From: JAEUIV01 sp033763795
Lineage (GTDB): Bacteria; Planctomycetota; Phycisphaerae; Phycisphaerales; UBA1924
Assembly: GCA_033763795.1 (NCBI GenBank)
Contig: JANRJV010000016.1
Span: 1-64,000 of the forward strand
Reading direction: 5' to 3'
DNA length: 64,000 nt
The notes under the pieces were generated by a model, which saw nothing but the letters and a program-made list of their open reading frames with translations, was not told the DNA's origin and searched no databases. Shown here one piece after another: positions 38,243 to 46,715 of the stretch (positions are counted from its first letter, which is position 1; every line of letters starts with the position of its first letter). The position numbers were made by a program, and so were the translations under genes.

Positions 38243-39367
38243 GTGTCGGCATCGCCAACCGAGCTGGCCCGCTCCATCCTCGCGCACTGCCGCGAGCTGG
38301 GCTTCGCTCTCGCCGGCGTCACGCGCGCCGCACCTAGCGCCCGCCTCGACGAGCTCCGCCAGTGGCTCGCCGCAGGAAAGCACGGCTCCATGGAGTGGCT
38401 CGCCCGCGACCCAGAGATGCGCGCCGACCCCGCCCGCGTCCTTGAGGGCGTCAGGTCCATCATCATGGTCGCAGACGTCTACGCCCTGGGCCCGCCGGAC
38501 CCCGACCACACTCCCGCCCCCGCCGGCCGCATCGCCCGCTACGCCCGCGGCCGCGACTATCACGACGTCATCAAACGCCGCCTCCACGCCCTCAGCGACG
38601 CCCTCCGCGCCCACCACCCCGCCGACAGCTTCCGCGCCTTCGTCGACACCGCCCCCGTCGCCGAACGCGAACACGCCCTCCGCGCCGGCCTGGGCTGGAT
38701 CGGCAAGCACACGCTCCTCATCAACCCCACCCTCGGCAGCTGGACCCTCCTGGGCGGCGTCCTCACAACCCTCGACCTCCACCCGCCTCCCGAGCAGGCC
38801 GCTCACGCCGATCACTGCGGCACATGCACACGCTGCATCGACGCCTGCCCCACCAGCGCCATCACTCCCTACTCCGTCGACGCCCGCGCCTGCATCAGCT
38901 ACCTCACCATCGAGCACCGCGGCCACATCCCCGACGACCTCCATCAGCCCATCGGCGACAACGTCTTCGGCTGCGACATCTGCCAGGACGTCTGCCCACA
39001 CAACCGCCCGCGCAGCTTCCCCCTCGCCCCGCTGAACGACTACGCGCCGACCCGCGCCGCCCTCCCCCTGCTCGACATCCTCAACTGGACCGACGAATCG
39101 CGCCGCGCCGCCCTCGCCGGCAGCGCCGCCCGCCGCGCCAATCTCCAGATGTGGCGCCGCAACGCCCTCATCGCCGCCGGCAACGCCCTCGCCACCGCGC
39201 CGGACGCCGCCCTCCTCGAACGCGTGCGCGCCGCCGCCGTCGACCCGAGCGAAACGGACCTCATCCGTGGCACCGCTCAGGCCGTCCTCGCCCGCCTCTC
39301 CGAGGGGCCGCTCAGCCCGTCGGCGCCGCCGCCATCTCGAAGAAGCGACCAACCACAGGCCAGTTGA
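38243..39367 (+). CDS. queG: Epoxyqueuosine reductase
   Basis: 374 residues. Cobalamin-dependent iron-sulphur enzyme that makes queuosine from epoxyqueuosine in the wobble base of tRNAs with GUN anticodons, such as the tRNA-Asn in this window. The N-terminal domain reads ELGFALAGVTRAAPSARLDELRQWLAAGKHGSMEWLA; the ferredoxin-like part has HCGTCTRCIDACPTSAI (about 191-207) and CDICQDVCPHNR (about 243-254), the two 4Fe-4S clusters; a HEAT-like C-terminus follows. Starts at a GTG without ribosome site. The last 56 bp overlap the 3' end of the superoxide dismutase gene on the other strand. Confidence 0.95.
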   Translation: MSASPTELARSILAHCRELGFALAGVTRAAPSARLDELRQWLAAGKHGSMEWLARDPEMRADPARVLEGVRSIIMVADVYALGPPDPDHTPAPAGRIARYARGRDYHDVIKRRLHALSDALRAHHPADSFRAFVDTAPVAEREHALRAGLGWIGKHTLLINPTLGSWTLLGGVLTTLDLHPPPEQAAHADHCGTCTRCIDACPTSAITPYSVDARACISYLTIEHRGHIPDDLHQPIGDNVFGCDICQDVCPHNRPRSFPLAPLNDYAPTRAALPLLDILNWTDESRRAALAGSAARRANLQMWRRNALIAAGNALATAPDAALLERVRAAAVDPSETDLIRGTAQAVLARLSEGPLSPSAPPPSRRSDQPQAS

Positions 39368-40160
39368 CCACGTTCATCCAGGCCTTCACGTAGTCCGCCC
39401 GCCGGTTCTGATACCGCAGGTAGTACGCGTGCTCCCACACGTCGACCCCCAGCACGGGAACCACCCCCGTCACAAGCAGGTTCTGCTGCTTCTCCATCTG
39501 CTGCACCATAAGCCGCCGCGCCACGCGGTCGTACACCAGCCACGCCCAACCCGACCCCTCCACCTGCACCGCCGCCGCCTGGAAATGCTTGGCGAACGCC
39601 GCGAAGCTCCCGAAGTCCCGCGTGATCGCCTCCGCCAGCGTGCCCGTCGGCTCGCCGCCACCGCCCTTCCCCGGGGGCGCCATCATCATCCAGAACAGCG
39701 AGTGGTTCACGTGCCCGCCGCCGTGAAACGCCAGCTCCCGCGACCAGTGCTTCACAAGCCCGGCGCTCGCCGCGTCGTCCGTCTCCCGGATCCGCTTCAG
39801 CTCCGACAGCGCCTTGTTCAGCCCCGCCACGTACGACGCGTGATGCTTCGAGTGATGGATCTCCATCGTCTGCGCATCAACGTGAGGCTCCAGCGCCGCA
39901 TACTCGTACGCCAGCCTGGGCAGCGCATACTCGCCCTTCGCCGCGTCCCACCCCAGCGCCGCCGTCCACACGTCGCTCCCCGCCCCCGCCCCCGCCGCGG
40001 GCGCCGCATCCCGCCGCGATTGCCCCAGGGCGCTCGACCCCGCCGCCCCCAGGCCCGCAAGCCCGAGAAGCGCCAGCGCCCCCCGACGGTCCACCCCGCC
40101 GGACGCGACGCACGAATCCTCCGAACGCTCGGACACCGACACACTGCGGGCTTCGGTCAT
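39312..40160 (-). CDS. Tat-exported Fe/Mn superoxide dismutase
   Basis: 282 residues. A twin-arginine signal (DRRGALALLGLAGLGAAGSSALG) precedes a complete Fe/Mn SOD: LPRLAYEYAALEPHVDAQTMEIHHSKHH (first His ligand near 99), LAFHGGGHVNHSLFW (second His near 146), and GVDVWEHAYYLRYQNRRADYV (Asp and His ligands near 238-243), with WAWLVYD in the core. Tat export implies that the enzyme folds and takes its metal in the cytoplasm before transfer to the periplasm; most bacterial SODs of this class are cytoplasmic. Fe versus Mn cannot be settled by eye. ATG at 40160; the GGAG is 12 nt away, somewhat far. Divergent from moxR, and convergent and overlapping with queG. Confidence 0.94.
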   Translation of the reverse strand: MTEARSVSVSERSEDSCVASGGVDRRGALALLGLAGLGAAGSSALGQSRRDAAPAAGAGAGSDVWTAALGWDAAKGEYALPRLAYEYAALEPHVDAQTMEIHHSKHHASYVAGLNKALSELKRIRETDDAASAGLVKHWSRELAFHGGGHVNHSLFWMMMAPPGKGGGGEPTGTLAEAITRDFGSFAAFAKHFQAAAVQVEGSGWAWLVYDRVARRLMVQQMEKQQNLLVTGVVPVLGVDVWEHAYYLRYQNRRADYVKAWMNVVNWPVVGRFFEMAAAPTG

Positions 40161-40187
40161 GATCAATGGCTCCTCTGGCTTCCCGAT

Positions 40188-40199
40188 CGATTCTAGAAC
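40188..40199 (-). promoter_or_regulatory. SOD -10 within palindrome TTCTAGAA
   Basis: On the minus strand GTTCTAGAATCG contains TAGAAT as -10, 29 nt before the SOD start. It holds the 8-bp palindrome TTCTAGAA, and the same 12-mer occurs before the hydrolase gene at 53329-53340. Confidence 0.42.
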
Positions 40200-40215
40200 A
40201 CCCCCGGACCGCCGG

Positions 40216-40246
40216 TTGCCACGCATCCCCGCGTCATTGGTAGAAG
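40216..40246 (+). promoter_or_regulatory. Candidate promoter of the moxR-bat operon
   Basis: TTGCCA (40216-40221), a long 19-bp spacer and TAGAAG (40241-40246), 61 nt before the moxR ATG. The spacing and -10 are weak. Confidence 0.28.
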
Positions 40247-40307
40247 AACCCGCCCCGGGACGCCGGCCCAGCCCCGATCCCACCGGATCCAGAAGGAAAA
40301 CCGTCTC

Positions 40308-41294
<987 letters not shown>

Positions 41295-41337
41295 TCCAAA
41301 CGCGCCGCCACCCCCGCCACGCCCCAGCGATCCAGCC

Positions 41338-42255
41338 ATGATCACCGAAGAACTGATGAAGAAGGTCAGGCAGCTGGAGATCGCCACACGGCGCTCCGTC
41401 AGCGAGGTCTTCGCGGGCGAATACTCCAGCGCCTTCCGGGGCCGGGGCATGGAGTTCAGCGAAGTCCGCGAGTACCAGCCCGGCGACGACATCCGCACCA
41501 TCGACTGGAACGTCACCGCTCGCCAGAACACCCCCTTCGTCAAGCGCTACGTCGAAGAACGCGAGCTCACAGTCATGCTCGCCGTCGACCTCTCCGCCTC
41601 CGGCGCCTTCGGCAGCAGCGACCGCACCAAGCGCGAGGCCGCCGCCGAGCTCTCCGGCGTCGTCGCCTTCGCCGCCACGCGCAACAACGACAAGGTCGGC
41701 CTCGTCGCCTTCACCGACCGCGTCGAGCTCCACGTCCCCCCGGCCAAGGGAACGCGCCACGTCCTCCGCATCATGCGCGAGCTCCTCGAGTTCACACCGC
41801 GCCCCCGCGCCGGCACCGACCCCGAATCCGCCCTCGACTTCCTCGGACGCGTCCTCCGCCGGCACGCCATCATCTTCCTCGTCTCGGACTTCCTCCTCCC
41901 CGACGCCGCGTGGGACCGCGCCCCGGGCCGCGCGGGACTCGAGACCGCCCTCCGAGTCATGAGCCGCCGCCACGACGTCATCGCCGCCTGCATGCACGAC
42001 CGCCGCGAGACAGCGCTCCCCCCCGCAGGATCGGGGCTCATCGAGCTCCAGGACGCAGAGACCGGCCGGCGCCTCCTCGTCGACACCTCCAGCCGCTCCG
42101 TGCGCCGCCACTTCGAAGAAGCCGCCCGCGCCCGCCGCCAGCGTCTCGCAGCGCGCCTCCGCAGGCTGGGCGTCGATCAGCTCGACGTCACCGTCCAGGA
42201 GCACTACGTCCACGCCCTCATCGAGCTCTTCCGAAAGCGGGAGAAGCGCCGATGA
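41338..42255 (+). CDS. DUF58 / VWA-like protein
   Basis: 305 residues. DUF58 proteins accompany MoxR and carry a VWA-like fold. Typical segments: LEIATRRSVSEVFAGEYSSAFRGRGMEF, EVREYQPGDDIRTIDWNVTAR (the DUF58 signature), VMLAVDLSASGAFGS (a DxSxS metal site) and VGLVAFTDRVELHVPPAKG. It is shorter than many relatives and lacks N-terminal membrane spans, so it is a cytoplasmic partner of MoxR. Starts 43 bp after moxR; its stop overlaps the next ATG in ATGA. Confidence 0.93.
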   Translation: MITEELMKKVRQLEIATRRSVSEVFAGEYSSAFRGRGMEFSEVREYQPGDDIRTIDWNVTARQNTPFVKRYVEERELTVMLAVDLSASGAFGSSDRTKREAAAELSGVVAFAATRNNDKVGLVAFTDRVELHVPPAKGTRHVLRIMRELLEFTPRPRAGTDPESALDFLGRVLRRHAIIFLVSDFLLPDAAWDRAPGRAGLETALRVMSRRHDVIAACMHDRRETALPPAGSGLIELQDAETGRRLLVDTSSRSVRRHFEEAARARRQRLAARLRRLGVDQLDVTVQEHYVHALIELFRKREKRR

Positions 42256-43301
42256 ACTCGCGCCTCTCATCCCTCGCTCTCGCCGCCGCGCTCGTCCCGG
42301 CCCTCCTCGCGCCCCCCGCCTGCGCGCCGCGCAATGATGCCTCCGTCCCCGCCGTCGCCCGCGCCGATCAATCCCACGGCCAGGGCGGCCCGCTCGCCGT
42401 CACTCTCACCGTCCAGCCCACCGAGCTCACCACCGCCCAGCGCATCACTCTCAGCATCGAGCTCACCGCCGCCCCGGGCCTCACCCCCAGGCCCATCGAC
42501 CTCGCCGCAGCGCTCCCCGAAGAAATGACCATCTCCGAGCCCGGCCCTGCCGAAACCCGCGCAAACGCCGACGGCTCAACCACCCTCATCCGCCAGTTTC
42601 TCATCGAACCCTTCCTCCCCGGCTCGTTCCAGCTCGGCCCCATCGAGTTCGCCGCCGACCCCGCGGCCCTTCCGGGCGCGGCCCCCGCCGAGCCCGTCAT
42701 CCTGCGCACGCAGCCCGTCGCGCTCACCGTCCGCAGCGTCCTCGAAGAAGGGTCGGCCGAATTCGCCCCCGAGAAGGACGTCGTCGACCCGCCGCCCGTC
42801 CCCATCTATCTCCAGTGGTGGGCCTGGCTCGGAACCGGCGCCATCGGCGCCGCCCTTCTCGCCGCCGCCATGATCATCCGGCGCCGCCGCGAGGCCCTCC
42901 GCCGCCCGCTCCTCATCCCCGCGCACAGGATCGCCCTCTGGCGCCTCGCCTCCATCGGCGCCGCCTCCGCCCCGCCGTTTCACCCCGGCGCCCTCCACGA
43001 AGCCGCCTCGCTCATCCTCCGCCGCTACATCGAAGACCGTTTCGGCATCCACGCCCCCGAACGCACCACCGAGGAGTTCCTCGCCGAAGCCGCCGCCAGC
43101 CCCGCGCTCGCCGCCGAAGAGCTCACCCTCCTCGCCTACTTCCTCCGCGCCTGCGACCTGGTCAAGTTCGCCGGCGTCATCCCCGACGCCGCCGACGCTG
43201 GCCAGCTCGTCTCCACCCTCCGCGCCTTCATCGAACGCACCGCCAGCGACACCGCCCTCGTCAAGGTCGCCCGTCGCGCCCCCGAAGCGGAGGCCGCATG
43301 A
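42252..43301 (+). CDS. Membrane protein of the Bat operon (DUF4381-like)
   Basis: 349 residues with a signal-like N-terminus (SLALAAALVPALLAPPACA). The outer part (45-175) is an immunoglobulin-like domain with a BatD-like flavour (LTVQPTELTTAQRITLSIELT, IRQFLIEPFLPGSFQLGPIEF). A TM helix (WWAWLGTGAIGAALLAAAMII) near 190-212 is followed by RRRR and a cytoplasmic helical domain (ALHEAASLILRRYIEDRFGIHAPERTTEEFL; LTLLAYFLRACDLVKFAGV), the DUF4381-type tail found beside BatA/B. Probably binds the VWA proteins on the membrane. ATGA overlaps at both ends couple its translation to its neighbours. Confidence 0.78.
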   Translation: MNSRLSSLALAAALVPALLAPPACAPRNDASVPAVARADQSHGQGGPLAVTLTVQPTELTTAQRITLSIELTAAPGLTPRPIDLAAALPEEMTISEPGPAETRANADGSTTLIRQFLIEPFLPGSFQLGPIEFAADPAALPGAAPAEPVILRTQPVALTVRSVLEEGSAEFAPEKDVVDPPPVPIYLQWWAWLGTGAIGAALLAAAMIIRRRREALRRPLLIPAHRIALWRLASIGAASAPPFHPGALHEAASLILRRYIEDRFGIHAPERTTEEFLAEAAASPALAAEELTLLAYFLRACDLVKFAGVIPDAADAGQLVSTLRAFIERTASDTALVKVARRAPEAEAA

Positions 43302-44353
43302 GCTTCCAGGCCCCCTGGCTCCTCGCTCTCCTCGCGCTCGTGCCCCTCGCCTGGTGGTGGGCCGGCCGTCCCGCCGCGCGACCCGCCGTCACCTTCTCCA
43401 GCATCGACCTCTTCATCCCCGCGGGCCAGGGATGGCGCGCCCGCCTCGCCTGGCTCCCCCGCGCCTCCGTCATGCTCGGCCTCGCCGCCCTCATCGTCGC
43501 CCTCGCCAGGCCCCAGCTCGGCGTCGGACAGGCACGAACCACCGCCAGCGGCGTCGCACTCATGGCCGTCGTCGATCGCTCCTCCAGCATGCAGCTGCCC
43601 ATGCCCTTCGAAGGCGGAACCCCCTCGCGCATGGACGTCGTCAAGCGCGTATTCACGGAGTTCGTCCTGGGCAACGGCGCCGAACTCAAGGGACGACCAC
43701 AGGACCTCATAGGCCTCGTCACCTTCGCACGCTTCCCCGCCACCGCCTGCCCGCTCACACAGGTACACGACACCATCGCCAAGCTCGTCGACAACATCTC
43801 CCCCTCCAAAGAGCAGTGGGAGGGCGGCACCGCCGTCGGCGACGGGATCGCCCTCGCCGCCGCCCGCCTCAGACGCGCCGAAGAAGAACTCAAGGCACGG
43901 AACAAGGGCCTCATCGATCCAGACTTCACCCTCCGCAGCAAGGCCATCATCCTCCTCACCGACGGCGACGAGAACGTCGGCGAAATGTTCTCCGAAGAAG
44001 CCGCCCAGCTCTGCAAGCAGTGGGGCATCAAGATCTACGCCATAGGCGTCGGCAGCGAAGGACAGTTCATCCGCACCGACAAGGGGCTCATGCGCCTCTC
44101 CCCCAGCGGATCCTTCGACGAGCAGCGCATGCGCCGACTCGCCGAAACCACCGGCGGCGCCTATTGGCGCGCCACCGACGGCGAAGCCCTCCGACAGGCC
44201 TACGCCGCCATCGACGCTCTCGAGAAGACCGAGATCAGATCCGTCGAGTACACCTCCTACGAAGAGCGCTACCAGCTCCCCGCCGCCCTCGGCGCCGCCC
44301 TCCTGGGCTCGGGACTCCTCCTGGGATCCACACTCCTGAGGAGGGCGCCATGA
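43298..44353 (+). CDS. batA: VWA-domain protein BatA
   Basis: 351 residues. Two N-terminal membrane spans (PWLLALLALVPLAWWWAG; ASVMLGLAALIVALARPQ) and a C-terminal one (LGAALLGSGLLLGSTLL) enclose a VWA domain with a complete MIDAS motif, D93-x-S95-x-S97 in VVDRSSSM, plus the later GGTAVGDGIALA threonine and ILLTDGDENVG aspartate. VWA proteins bind partners through the metal; with MoxR they are thought to assist folding or cofactor insertion. Relatives carry DVSGSM; here the loop is DRSSSM, still functional by pattern. ATGA overlaps on both sides. Confidence 0.9.
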   Translation: MSFQAPWLLALLALVPLAWWWAGRPAARPAVTFSSIDLFIPAGQGWRARLAWLPRASVMLGLAALIVALARPQLGVGQARTTASGVALMAVVDRSSSMQLPMPFEGGTPSRMDVVKRVFTEFVLGNGAELKGRPQDLIGLVTFARFPATACPLTQVHDTIAKLVDNISPSKEQWEGGTAVGDGIALAAARLRRAEEELKARNKGLIDPDFTLRSKAIILLTDGDENVGEMFSEEAAQLCKQWGIKIYAIGVGSEGQFIRTDKGLMRLSPSGSFDEQRMRRLAETTGGAYWRATDGEALRQAYAAIDALEKTEIRSVEYTSYEERYQLPAALGAALLGSGLLLGSTLLRRAP

Positions 44354-45360
44354 CCTTCGAATCACCCGAATGGCTCGCCTGGCTCTGGACCACTCCTTTC
44401 CTCTTCGCCGCCGCCATCCTCCACTTCGCCCGCTGCCGCTCCGCCCTCCGCCGCTTCATCGAACACCCGCTCACCGCCCAGATGGCCCCGAACGCCAGCC
44501 CCGCCGCCCGCCTCGCCCGCACCCTCCTCCTCCTCGCCGCCTTCGCGCTCGCGCTCGTCGCCCTCGCACGCCCCCAGTGGGGCGAAAGCCAGCAGCAGCT
44601 CCAGCGCAAGGGCCGCGACGTCTGCTTCCTCATCGACGTCTCCCGCAGCATGCTCGCCGAAGACCTCGTCCCCAATCGCCTCGAGCGCGCCAAGCTCTGG
44701 GTGGGCGACGTCCTCGCCGCCGCCCAGGGAGACCGCGTCGCCATCGTCGCCTTCGCCGGCACCGCCGTCGTCAAGTGCCCCCTCACCCTCGACTACGGCT
44801 TCGCCCGCCTCGCACTCGACGACACCACCCCCGAGAGCGTCCCCCGCGGCGGGACCCTCATAGGCGACGCCATCCGCCTCGTCCTCGACGAGGTCTTCGC
44901 AGACGACGCCGCACGCTACAAGGACCTCATCCTCATCACCGACGGCGAAGACCACGAGAGCTTCCCCGTCAAGGCCGCCGAAGCCGCCCGCGAAAAAGGC
45001 GTCCGCATCATCGCCATAGGCCTGGGAGACGAGAACCAGGGAAAGCCCATCGTCATCCGCGACCCCCGCACCGGAAGACCCGAACCCATCCGCTACAAGG
45101 GCGAAATCGTCATGTCGCGCCTCGACGCCGACACCCTCCGCCAGCTCGCCGCCGCCTCCGAAGGCGGCGTCTACTTCAACGTCGCCACCGGAACCATCGA
45201 GCTCGACGGCGTGTACAAGCGCCTCATCAGACAGTCCGAGCAGCGCGAGCTCGAAGGCGTCGAGCGCCGCCGGCTCCAGGACCGCTTCCAGATCTTCCTC
45301 GCCCTCTCCCTCGCCCTCGCCGGCCTCGCGGGCCTCGTTCCCGTCCGGAGACGCGCATGA
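44350..45360 (+). CDS. batB: VWA-domain protein BatB
   Basis: 336 residues, the second VWA protein of the operon. TM helices near 10-28 and 58-74 (TLLLLAAFALALVALARPQWG) lead to MIDAS D96-x-S98-x-S100 in LIDVSRSMLAEDLVPNRLERAK, GGTLIGDAIRLVLDEVF and LILITDGEDHES. The end carries one TM helix (IFLALSLALAGLAGLVPV) and an Arg cap. BatA and BatB probably form a complex with each other and with MoxR; paralogy is evident from the ALARPQ motif in both. ATGA overlaps on both sides. Confidence 0.93.
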   Translation: MTFESPEWLAWLWTTPFLFAAAILHFARCRSALRRFIEHPLTAQMAPNASPAARLARTLLLLAAFALALVALARPQWGESQQQLQRKGRDVCFLIDVSRSMLAEDLVPNRLERAKLWVGDVLAAAQGDRVAIVAFAGTAVVKCPLTLDYGFARLALDDTTPESVPRGGTLIGDAIRLVLDEVFADDAARYKDLILITDGEDHESFPVKAAEAAREKGVRIIAIGLGDENQGKPIVIRDPRTGRPEPIRYKGEIVMSRLDADTLRQLAAASEGGVYFNVATGTIELDGVYKRLIRQSEQRELEGVERRRLQDRFQIFLALSLALAGLAGLVPVRRRA

Positions 45361-46715
45361 ACCCCACGATCAGCCGCACCCCGCTCGCCGCCCTCGCGCT
45401 CCTCGCCGCCGCCTTCATCGGGGCCTCACCCTCCGCCCGCGCCGCCGCCGACGTGGGCCATCTCATCCGCCAGGGAAACCAGCACGTCCGCGCAGGCGAT
45501 CTCGCCGACGCCATCCGCATCTACGAGCGCGCCCAGGACGCCGCCCCCGACGCGCTCGAACCCCTCTTCAACGAAGGCGTCGCCCGCTTCCGCGCCGGCG
45601 AGCCCGACAAAGCCACACGCCTCTTCCAAGACGTCGTCGCCCGAGGTGGCAACCCGCGCCTCGCCGCCGCCGCGCGCTACAACCTGGGCGTCCTCTCCCG
45701 CCAGCAGCTCCTCGCCAATCCTCCGCAGGATCCCTCCCAGGCCCTCGCCGCGCTCGCCGCCACCGCCGGCAACTTCCGCGCCGCCCTCGATCTCGACCCG
45801 CACGACCCCGACGCCGCACGCAACCTCGAGCTCACCCGCCTCGAGATGCAGCGCATGCGCGACATCATCCGCCAGCAGGAAGAGCTCCAGCGCCAGCTCG
45901 AAGAACTCAAGAAACAGCTCTCAGAGAACGCGGAAGACCAGCAGCAGGCCGCCGGCCAGCCCCAACCACAGGACCAGAATCAGGACCAGCAACAGCAACA
46001 GCAACAGCAACAACCACAGCAACAGCAGTCCCAGGACCAGCCCGGCCAGCAGCCTCAGCAATCGGGCCAGTCGCCGCAGCAGCCCCAGCAGAGCCCCCAG
46101 CAGAACCAGAGCTCGCCCGCTCCCCAGGACGCCCGCCAGCAGCTCCGCGAGCAGGAACAAATCAGCCGCCAGACCCAGCAGATCAAGGACAAGCTCGAAG
46201 AACTCCGCCAGAAGTCCGCCCCCCAACAGCAACCACAGCAACCACAACAACAGCAGCAGCAGTCCGAAGAAAACGCCGACCCGCTCAAGGACGCCGCCCA
46301 GGCCCTCGAAGAGGCCCGCCGCGAGCAGGAAGAAGCCCAGCAGAACCTCGAGCGTCAAAATCAGTCCGCCGCCCGGCAGGATCAGCAGGAAGCCGCCGAG
46401 CAGCTCAAGCAGGCCCTCGAAAAGCTCGCGACCCCCTCTGATCAGGAGCCTTCGCCCGAGGAAGAGCCCCAGCAGCAGCCCGAGCCGCAGCAGCAGCAGC
46501 CCGGCGACCAGCAGCAGCAAGAGCAGTCCGAGCCCCAGCAGCAGCAGCAGGAATCGCCCCAGGAAGGCGAGCCCATGTCAGATCAGGGCTCCGACACGCC
46601 CGAAGACCAGCGCCTCGGCCGCATCCTCGAGAAAGAGCACCGCGACCGCGAGATCCGCAAGCGCGCCATGGAAGCCCAGCGCAGCCGAACCCGCCCCGTG
46701 GAGAGAGACTGGTGA
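45357..46715 (+). CDS. Secreted TPR protein with a long Gln-rich region (BatC-like)
   Basis: 452 residues with a signal peptide (ALALLAAAFIGASPSARA). Residues 35-160 form TPR repeats (LIRQGNQHVRAGDLADAIRIYERAQ; EGVARFRAGEPDKATRLFQDV; AARYNLGVLSRQQ). A coiled-coil stretch (MRDIIRQQEELQRQLEELKKQL) introduces about 240 residues rich in Gln, Glu, Pro and Ser, with runs of up to nine Gln, interrupted by a second coiled coil (QQLREQEQISRQTQQIKDKLEEL) and LEEARREQEEAQQNLERQNQ. It ends RILEKEHRDREIRKRAMEAQ. BatC-type proteins have TPRs; the Gln-rich extension is unusual in length and may be flexible. Overlaps its neighbours by 4 nt (ATGA, GTGA). Confidence 0.85.
   Translation: MNPTISRTPLAALALLAAAFIGASPSARAAADVGHLIRQGNQHVRAGDLADAIRIYERAQDAAPDALEPLFNEGVARFRAGEPDKATRLFQDVVARGGNPRLAAAARYNLGVLSRQQLLANPPQDPSQALAALAATAGNFRAALDLDPHDPDAARNLELTRLEMQRMRDIIRQQEELQRQLEELKKQLSENAEDQQQAAGQPQPQDQNQDQQQQQQQQQPQQQQSQDQPGQQPQQSGQSPQQPQQSPQQNQSSPAPQDARQQLREQEQISRQTQQIKDKLEELRQKSAPQQQPQQPQQQQQQSEENADPLKDAAQALEEARREQEEAQQNLERQNQSAARQDQQEAAEQLKQALEKLATPSDQEPSPEEEPQQQPEPQQQQPGDQQQQEQSEPQQQQQESPQEGEPMSDQGSDTPEDQRLGRILEKEHRDREIRKRAMEAQRSRTRPVERDW
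45950..46560 (+). repeat. CAG/CAA-rich low-complexity DNA
   Basis: The coding strand is packed with CAG and CAA triplets, densest at about 45985-46030, with further clusters near 46225-46262 and 46470-46550. Mixed CAG/CAA use argues against simple slippage and for selection on glutamine. Confidence 0.85.
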
